Below, in pieces: positions 1-3,975 of a stretch of DNA of 6,400 nt. The translations under genes were made by a program, and so were the position numbers. Every line of letters starts with the position of its first letter. Position 1 is the stretch's first letter. The stretch comes from an uncultured Porphyromonadaceae bacterium. Lineage in GTDB: Bacteria; Bacteroidota; Bacteroidia; Bacteroidales; Muribaculaceae. The stretch is from NCBI GenBank assembly GCA_900555915.1, contig USNC01000086.1:1-6400 (forward strand), in the 5' to 3' direction. The notes beneath the pieces were generated by a model, which searched no databases, was not told where the DNA came from, and was given only the letters and a program-made list of their open reading frames with translations.

Positions 1-92
1 AGGAAGACCCCTACGCCAACGTGGGGCGCAACGATCCCTGCCCTTGCGGCAGCGGCAAGAAATATAAGAATTGCCACGGCAAAAACCTTTGA
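1..92 (+). CDS. secA: SecA, C-terminal end only (5' part outside window)
   Basis: This is the last 29 codons of a gene entering from the left, read in the frame starting at base 3 and ending with TGA at 90-92. The visible peptide contains VGRNDPCPCGSGKKYKNCHG, a SEC-C motif with the C-x-C-x8-C-H zinc ligands. In SecA, the ATPase motor of the Sec protein-export channel, this tail binds zinc and helps contact SecB and phospholipid. SEC-C motifs also end some unrelated proteins, but the preceding acidic, tyrosine-containing linker and the terminal position fit a Bacteroidetes SecA. The motor domains are not in the window, so identity rests on the tail alone. The next gene starts two bases after the stop, suggesting co-transcription. 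Confidence 0.85.
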   Translation, partial: EDPYANVGRNDPCPCGSGKKYKNCHGKNL

Positions 93-94
93 TA

Positions 95-670
95 ATGGGA
101 AAAGAATATTACATAGTGGTCGACGACAGAAGGGTAGGCCCCCTCACTTTCGACCAGCTCCGCGAGCGCACGCTCGAACCCTCGACTCTTGTCTGGACAG
201 CCGGTATGGCTGACTGGGCAAGGGCCGACAGCCTGCCCGAACTGGAGCCGGCTATCGGAGTGACGGTGATAAGCGAGGAGTCGGCGTTCGGTGCATACGC
301 GCAGCCCGAGGTGCCCCCGCACAGGCCGGAACAGCCTTATGAAAGACCCGGAAGCAAGTATGAACGTCAGTATGGAAATGTGAACGCTGACGGGCAGGTC
401 AATGTCAGGACCAACTGGAAGGTGCTCGCGATAGTGGCCACTGTGGCCGGATTCATCTTCTCCTGCATAGGCGGCATAGTCGGCATATTCGCCATACTGG
501 AAGCCAACAAGGCGGACAGCGCCAGATTCGCCGGAGACGATGTGAGGGCGCGCAACTTCATGTCGAACTGCAAGACCCTGACCATCGTGGCGTTTGTGCT
601 GGTGGGTCTCGGACTATTGGCCAATATCGCCTACATTTCCAAATTTGTGGCATTTGGACATATGTTTTAA
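95..670 (+). CDS. GYF_2 (DUF4339) domain protein with C-terminal CD225-like two-helix membrane module
   Basis: A 191-residue protein. Residues 4-50 form a GYF_2/DUF4339 domain, recognisable from Y-Y-I-V, V-G-P-L, the L at 22 and the T-L-V-W..G-M-A-D-W..A pattern ending at L-P-E-L. A proline- and charge-rich linker follows (about 68-105). Two hydrophobic helices lie at about 109-134 and 161-183. Between them is a loop with E-A-N-K-A and G-D-D-V-R-A, the arrangement of CD225/dispanin-like bacterial proteins. GYF domains generally bind proline-rich peptides, so an adaptor role at the inner membrane is plausible, but no partner is visible. I chose ATG at 95, two bases after the secA stop; an in-frame TTG at 71 lies inside secA and would add eight residues foreign to the domain. 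A second GYF gene follows after 12 bp. Biological role unknown. Confidence 0.85.
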   Translation: MGKEYYIVVDDRRVGPLTFDQLRERTLEPSTLVWTAGMADWARADSLPELEPAIGVTVISEESAFGAYAQPEVPPHRPEQPYERPGSKYERQYGNVNADGQVNVRTNWKVLAIVATVAGFIFSCIGGIVGIFAILEANKADSARFAGDDVRARNFMSNCKTLTIVAFVLVGLGLLANIAYISKFVAFGHMF

Positions 671-682
671 TATCTGACCGGC

Positions 683-1111
683 ATGAAATTTTTCGCGATG
701 ATCGACGGGCAGCAGAAAGGTCCGTTGGAACTTGAGGAAGTGGCCGACGCCGGCGTGCGCCCCGACACCTACGTATGGTGCAAGGGGATGCCTGACTGGG
801 CTCCCGCCTCGCAGGTGCCCGACATCTGCCGCTACTTCCGTCTGCGGCTTGCAGGCGTGCTCCCGCCGAAAGGTGGAAACGCCGCGGCGAGGCAGGACAA
901 GATGCTGGCCGACATGGAGGCCGAGCAGGAGCAGCTGCTCAGCCAGTTGCCGCCGATGGCGAGAAACGCGGTGAGGAAATCAGGTGTGAAACTGAGGAAG
1001 GAAGACTTCGGCAACGCTTCCGAGAGCAAGGAGTCGAGGTGGCTGCCGGTGGTGATCTACACGCTGTGCACCATACTGATAATAATCGGATTTCTTCTTC
1101 TGAACTTATAG
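683..1111 (+). CDS. GYF_2 (DUF4339) domain protein with single C-terminal membrane anchor
   Basis: A 142-residue protein. Residues 2-47 carry a second GYF_2 domain: F-F-A-M-I-D-G, K-G-P-L, T-Y-V-W-C-K-G-M-P-D-W-A and Q-V-P-D-I. The middle (about 64-118) is hydrophilic and strongly charged, with a Q/E-rich helix (about 71-90) that could be coiled. Residues 120-141 are one hydrophobic helix at the extreme C-terminus, so the protein looks tail-anchored with the GYF domain in the cytoplasm. It is paralogous to the preceding gene only in the GYF part; the membrane portions differ. The 12-bp gap suggests the same transcript as secA and the first GYF gene. Function is unknown; an adaptor role is inference from the domain. 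Confidence 0.82.
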   Translation: MKFFAMIDGQQKGPLELEEVADAGVRPDTYVWCKGMPDWAPASQVPDICRYFRLRLAGVLPPKGGNAAARQDKMLADMEAEQEQLLSQLPPMARNAVRKSGVKLRKEDFGNASESKESRWLPVVIYTLCTILIIIGFLLLNL

Positions 1112-1114
1112 GTG

Positions 1115-1151
1115 AAAAAAACGAGAGGGTCGCTAACACAGCGACCCTCTC
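1115..1151 (-). terminator. Intrinsic terminator, best read on the minus strand
   Basis: Bases 1123-1134 (GAGAGGGTCGCT) and 1140-1151 (AGCGACCCTCTC) form a perfect 12-bp stem with a five-base loop. Seven A residues at 1115-1121 lie one base to the left, so a minus-strand transcript has the stem, one G, then seven U, which is the canonical order. On the plus strand no T-run follows the stem, so it is a poorer terminator for the secA-GYF genes, whose last stop ends at 1111. It may act in both directions as a barrier between converging transcripts. The nearest minus-strand gene (DUF4250) ends about 190 bp to the right. Confidence 0.75.
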
Positions 1152-1344
1152 TCACGATTCCACTATAAACTATATCTAACTAAACTTAAAACCGCATTCT
1201 CACTTTCTCCCGAAACCGGAATGCTTTGCCATATTGCTTTTTGTAACTATCAAACAACGTTGCCATGTGATTTGTTGGCTTCCGACCTCTGATTTAAACT
1301 TATTATATAAGTTTTAACATAAGGGGCCTGATTTTGACAAACGC
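1152..1344. other. AT-rich non-coding spacer between the terminator and the DUF4250 gene
   Basis: I find no credible gene in these 193 bases on either strand; the longest plus-strand ATG reading noticed is 23 codons. The contents are a weak AT-rich hairpin near the right end, a short GCATTC/GAATGC inverted pair (1194-1199 with 1219-1224), and a 14-base segment at 1216-1229 that nearly recurs at 1664-1676. If the terminator to the left serves the DUF4250 transcript, this segment would be its 3' untranslated region. Confidence 0.5.
1296..1314. other. Weak AT-rich hairpin downstream of the DUF4250 gene
   Basis: AAACTTA (1296-1302) and TAAGTTT (1308-1314) are exact inverted repeats around a five-base TTATA loop. 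It lies about 30 bp beyond the DUF4250 stop on the minus strand. The stem has only one G-C pair and no clean T-run follows it, so I do not call it a terminator. It could be a weak 3'-end structure or simply AT-rich sequence. Confidence 0.25.
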
Positions 1345-1524
1345 CTATCTGAACTGGCGCTGGGCGGGCAGCCAACTGAAGCCGGCCGCCTCCATCTGCG
1401 ATTTAAGTGTGTTGATGTCGAGGCCGTAGCAGGAGCAGAAATCCTCGAGCGACATGTATTCGTCACGCAGTTTCATATTCACGAAACTCATGAGCATCAC
1501 CGGGTCTTTAGGTAGATTTTCCAT
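1345..1524 (-). CDS. DUF4250 family small protein
   Basis: A 59-residue minus-strand gene running from ATG at 1524-1522 to TAG at 1347-1345. It begins M-E-N-L-P-K-D-P, followed by L-M-S-F-V-N-M-K-L-R-D-E-Y and a short helical half with L-E-D-F-C, L-D-I-N-T-L and G-F-S-W, ending Q-R-Q-F-R. The LPKDP start, the S-[FY]-V-N-x-K-L-R-D core and the terminal [NQ]xQF-like end match the DUF4250 family of about 60 residues, so it is full length. The second half resembles a small helix-turn-helix-like fold, but no function is established. There is no signal peptide or membrane helix, so it is probably cytoplasmic. The leader just upstream is A-rich (nine A residues on the minus strand, 1529-1537), and a heptamer array begins immediately beyond. 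It stands alone on this strand, divergent from the C45 hydrolase gene. Confidence 0.88.
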   Translation of the reverse strand: MENLPKDPVMLMSFVNMKLRDEYMSLEDFCSCYGLDINTLKSQMEAAGFSWLPAQRQFR

Positions 1525-1536
1525 TGTCTTTTTTTT

Positions 1537-1656
1537 TATAGGTTATAGGCTTTAGGCTTTAGGCTTTAGGCTGTAGGCTATAGGCTGTAGGCTATAGGCT
1601 ATAGATTATAGGCTATAGATTATAGATTATAGGTTATGGGTTATGGGGTTATGGGG
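1537..1656. repeat. Degenerate 7-bp tandem repeat array (16 heptamers plus one octamer)
   Basis: From 1537 to 1648 the sequence divides exactly into 16 consecutive heptamers of pattern T-[ATG]-T-[AG]-G-[GA]-[CTG]. In order: TATAGGT, TATAGGC, three TTTAGGC, TGTAGGC, TATAGGC, TGTAGGC, TATAGGC, TATAGAT, TATAGGC, two TATAGAT, TATAGGT, TATGGGT, TATGGGG. An eight-base unit TTATGGGG ends it at 1656. Variants are clustered (three identical TTTAGGC; alternating TATAGGC with TGTAGGC or TATAGAT), which is typical of growth by slippage or unequal exchange. The units are too short, and spacers are absent, for CRISPR. It lies 12 bp upstream of the DUF4250 start and about 135 bp from the divergent C45 start. 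Confidence 0.95.
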
Positions 1657-1703
1657 TGGTATTCCGGATGCTTTGCGGATCCACGTGACAATTCCCCATC
1701 AAA

Positions 1704-1745
1704 TTAACCCTTAAACTTTAACCCTTAAACTTTAACCCTTAAACT
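1704..1745. repeat. Perfect 3 x 14-bp tandem repeat
   Basis: TTAACCCTTAAACT is repeated three times without a mismatch (1704-1717, 1718-1731, 1732-1745). The unit is twice seven bases, matching the period of the neighbouring array. Each unit contains interrupted dyads: TTTAA-CCC-TTAAA across unit joins, and TTAAA-C-TTTAA at the junctions. The array ends 10 bp before the TTTG element of the C45 gene promoter. It could be an upstream element or protein-binding array, or a neutral minisatellite; the sequence alone cannot decide. Confidence 0.95.
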
Positions 1746-1755
1746 TCCCCCATAG

Positions 1756-1787
1756 TTTGCGGGAGTAGATTTTTTTTATTATCTTCG
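1756..1787 (+). promoter_or_regulatory. Bacteroidetes-type promoter of the C45 hydrolase gene
   Basis: TTTG at 1756-1759 and TATCTTCG at 1780-1787 are separated by 20 bases. This matches the Bacteroidetes housekeeping promoter TTTG-N19-21-TAnnTTTG with one mismatch (C for T in the downstream box). A run of eight T residues sits in the spacer. With the usual distance from the -7 box, transcription would start at about 1790-1793, almost at the ATG at 1793. It is the only strong promoter I can place for the four plus-strand genes that follow. Confidence 0.7.
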
Positions 1788-1792
1788 CAACA

Positions 1793-2974
1793 ATGAAAAA
1801 ACAAGTATTGATATTGATTTGTTTCGCGACGCATTGTTTTGCCTCTGCGCTGGCCTGCACCAGCGCCATAATAGGCGCCGACCGCACTCCCTATGGCCGT
1901 CCGTTGCTCTGGAAACACCGCGACACCTCTGCCATCGACAACAAGGTGGAGCACGTGGCGCCCTCGGCCGACGGCTATGGCTACACCGGGCTTTTCAACG
2001 CCGCCGACTCCTGTCTGCGTGAATGCTGGACCGGATTCAACAGCGAGGGGTTTGCCATAATGAACACCGCGTCGTACAACATAAAGGACGATGATGTGGA
2101 TGCGAAACTGATGGACCGCGAGGGGCTGGTGATGACCACGGCCCTGCGCAAGTGTCGCACGGTCGACGATTTCGCATGTCTGCTCGACACGCTCGCGAGG
2201 CCAATGGGGGTGGAGGCCAATTTCGGCGTGATCGACGCCACGGGGCGAGGCGCCTATTTCGAGACCAACAATGACTCCTACGTGCGCCTGAATGTGGATG
2301 ACGCGCCTGACCATGTGCTCGTGCGCACCAACTACAGCCATACCGGACGCCCCGAGGAGGGTTTCGGCTACATACGCGAACAGAACGCCGTGCGCCTGCT
2401 CAGCCCATATATAGAAAACTCGACAGTGACTCCGGAACTTCTCACCGAGACGGTGTCGCGCTCTTTCTACCACGCATTGTGGGACAAGGACATGGCGCAG
2501 GGCATAGAGCCGGGCTGGCTTGTAGACCAGGACTTCGTGCCGCGCTATAAGTCGTGCGCCACCATAGTGATAGAGGGAACGCAGCCATCTTCCGCCGCAG
2601 CCGACGGTGCGGGCGGCGACTACGTGATGTGGACCGGTCTCGGATATCCTCCGTGTTCGGTCATATATCCGGTGACGTACGGCGCTGAGGGAGTGCATCC
2701 CGATCTGAGGGGTACCCTGCCGGGCGGGCATTCCAAGGCGTCGGACGAGGCGAGGGAGAGACGAGACAGCGTCTTCCCGAGGCATTTCGACAACGGCGAC
2801 AGATATATCGACCTCTCCCGGCTTAGGAACGCCGGCGGAACGGGCTGTCTCCAGATTCTCGTGCCCGCCAATCTCGAGCGTTACGACCGATTCCGCGCCG
2901 CACACCGCAAAAGCGCGGCCGACAGTGAAACTAAACGTAAATTCAAGAGCAAACGCAAGAACAAACGTAAGTAA
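1793..2974 (+). CDS. Secreted C45/choloylglycine-type Ntn hydrolase (linear amide C-N hydrolase)
   Basis: A 393-residue protein with a signal peptide: M-K-K, a hydrophobic stretch to about residue 20, and an A-L-A signal peptidase I site immediately before Cys22. The mature chain starts C-T-S-A-I-I-G, with L-L-W-K-H-R-D at 38-44, G-F-N-S-E-G-F-A-I-M-N at 81-91, V-R-T-N-Y-S at 177-182 and W-T-G-L-G-Y-P-P-C-S-V at 280-290. These fit the N-terminal-nucleophile family holding penicillin acylases, bile salt hydrolases and acyl-CoA:6-APA acyltransferases. By family analogy Cys22 is the nucleophile, with Arg43/Asp44, Asn91 and Asn180 as candidate active-site residues. Such enzymes hydrolyse amide bonds of N-acyl compounds; the substrate here cannot be read from sequence. 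Signal peptide removal would activate the enzyme in the periplasm or outside. Oddity: residues 381-393 are almost all Lys/Arg. A membrane-protein gene follows after 45 bp. Confidence 0.85.
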   Translation: MKKQVLILICFATHCFASALACTSAIIGADRTPYGRPLLWKHRDTSAIDNKVEHVAPSADGYGYTGLFNAADSCLRECWTGFNSEGFAIMNTASYNIKDDDVDAKLMDREGLVMTTALRKCRTVDDFACLLDTLARPMGVEANFGVIDATGRGAYFETNNDSYVRLNVDDAPDHVLVRTNYSHTGRPEEGFGYIREQNAVRLLSPYIENSTVTPELLTETVSRSFYHALWDKDMAQGIEPGWLVDQDFVPRYKSCATIVIEGTQPSSAAADGAGGDYVMWTGLGYPPCSVIYPVTYGAEGVHPDLRGTLPGGHSKASDEARERRDSVFPRHFDNGDRYIDLSRLRNAGGTGCLQILVPANLERYDRFRAAHRKSAADSETKRKFKSKRKNKRK

Positions 2975-3019
2975 GTCAACGTTATAGAAGTAATACAACT
3001 TCAATATAAAATAATAAAG

Positions 3020-3541
3020 ATGCCCGATTTCATAAAAATCAAGAGAGCGGATATCTTCTGGTATCTGATGCGCGACCTGTCCATATCATGGCTGATATGG
3101 CTGCTCATCATTGTCGGTGTGGCGATGGTGGTTGCCGGTGTCTTTGTTGATTTCAGAATTTCTCTTGTAGGCCTCATACTGTGCCTGTCGATTGTGCCCT
3201 CGATGGCCTTCTTCATGTATTACAGCCGTCTGCTCGGCACAAACATCATAGTGAACGTGCTTCCGCACACCGTGGAGAGTTGTCCGGGCGGATATAAGGT
3301 GACCATCTACCGCAAGCAACTGCTCGAGAAGGAAGACAGCGGCATGGAGACGGAATGGGTGGTGGCCGAGGTGATGGCAGTGTTTGAGGAGAATGTGGTG
3401 AGCAGGGAGCGGAGAGGCGCCTTCATGGTGCTTCATCTCGTGGATTCCCCTGTGAGAGTGCTGTATGTACCTAAAGATCTTAAACCCGAACCGGCGGCCT
3501 GCGCCTCAGGGGTAAAAATAATCAGAGATGAGAATCCTTAA
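3020..3541 (+). CDS. Unrecognised small membrane protein with two N-terminal helices
   Basis: A 173-residue protein I cannot assign to a named family. A short basic, aromatic N-terminus (K6, K8, R9, F13, W14, Y15) precedes two hydrophobic helices at about 22-42 and 47-68, joined by a very short V-D-F-R turn, so this is a tight hairpin in the membrane. The remaining residues (about 75-170) look like a small soluble, beta-rich domain with alternating hydrophobics (Y-K-V-T-I-Y, V-V-A-E-V-M-A-V, F-M-V-L-H-L-V, V-R-V-L-Y-V) and a charged linker near 103-111. By the positive-inside rule the C-terminal domain is probably cytoplasmic. The start has an A/T-rich leader and no clear Shine-Dalgarno. Its last 14 bases overlap the thioesterase gene, suggesting translational coupling. 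It could be an envelope accessory to its neighbours, but nothing shows this directly. Confidence 0.75.
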   Translation: MPDFIKIKRADIFWYLMRDLSISWLIWLLIIVGVAMVVAGVFVDFRISLVGLILCLSIVPSMAFFMYYSRLLGTNIIVNVLPHTVESCPGGYKVTIYRKQLLEKEDSGMETEWVVAEVMAVFEENVVSRERRGAFMVLHLVDSPVRVLYVPKDLKPEPAACASGVKIIRDENP

Positions 3542-3950
3542 GAATACCAATAGAAAATATTGCTTCATCATGGAGATGGAGGTACGCGACTACGAACTGG
3601 ATTGCGAGCAGATTGTCAACAACGCCAACTATTTCCATTATATGGAGCACACGCGGCATAAGTTTTGCAGCGACGCGGGTCTCTCCTTCGTGGAGATGCA
3701 CAACCAGGGTATCGACGCCGTGGTGCGCAAGGTGGAGATAGAATATATCTCCTCGCTGCGGGGCAACGAGACATTCCTCTCATGCCTGAGGCTTGAGAGG
3801 AAGGGCCCGAGGTTTGTGTTTCATCAGGACATAATGCGTCCGGGCGGCGACCTCGTATGCCAGGCGCTGGTCAACGTGGTGGTGCTGAAAAACGGTAAAC
3901 TGTCGCGTGGCGATGAACTTGCCAAGGTGTTTGAGAAGTATATAAAGTGA
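3528..3950 (+). CDS. Hotdog-fold acyl-CoA thioesterase (4HBT/YbgC-like)
   Basis: A 140-residue protein with one 4-hydroxybenzoyl-CoA thioesterase-type hotdog domain spanning most of its length. The hallmark is V-R-D-Y-E-L-D-C-E-Q-I-V-N-N-A-N-Y at 19-35 followed by H-Y-M-E-H-T-R on the central helix. Asp25 aligns with the catalytic Asp of YbgC-type enzymes (the T-D-x-x-G-x-V position), and Asn34-Tyr35 with their N-Y pair. Members cleave acyl-CoA thioesters in the cytoplasm; chain-length preference cannot be read here. Two starts are possible: ATG at 3528, overlapping the previous gene by 14 bp, and ATG at 3570, giving 126 residues. I prefer 3528 because residues 11-18 look like the first beta-strand expected just before V-R-D-Y. 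Translational coupling with the upstream gene is likely; dprA follows after 25 bp. Confidence 0.88.
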   Translation: MRILKNTNRKYCFIMEMEVRDYELDCEQIVNNANYFHYMEHTRHKFCSDAGLSFVEMHNQGIDAVVRKVEIEYISSLRGNETFLSCLRLERKGPRFVFHQDIMRPGGDLVCQALVNVVVLKNGKLSRGDELAKVFEKYIK

Positions 3951-3975
3951 CCCGCGACTGACATTTTCCGCCTTG

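Noticed and set aside
71..94. TTG start at 71 for the first GYF gene
   Set aside because: It would overlap the secA tail and add residues encoded by conserved SEC-C bases; the ATG at 95 starts exactly at the domain.
1600..1634. Several TATAAT words on the minus strand within the heptamer array, resembling sigma70 -10 boxes
   Set aside because: They follow automatically from the TATAGAT units, and Bacteroidetes primary sigma factors recognise TAnnTTTG rather than TATAAT.
1537..1745. CRISPR array or telomere-like element
   Set aside because: Units are 7 and 14 bp with no spacers and no cas genes nearby. Resemblance to telomere repeats (TTAGGC, CCCTTAA) is superficial in an internal chromosomal spacer.
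1793..1860. C45 protein as a lipoprotein
   Set aside because: The residues before Cys22 are S-A-L-A, lacking Leu at -3, while A-L-A is a good signal peptidase I site and family knowledge makes this Cys the nucleophile.
1793..2974. Calling the C45 protein a bile salt hydrolase
   Set aside because: It shares the superfamily, but the region after Cys22 (P-L-L-W-K-H-R-D) is closer to C45/acyltransferase-type members, so the substrate is left open.
1739..3004. A 421-residue open frame on the minus strand across the C45 gene
   Set aside because: It is the antisense shadow of the C45 hydrolase. Its translation shows no coherent family motifs, while the plus-strand protein has a signal peptide and a full set of Ntn hydrolase motifs.
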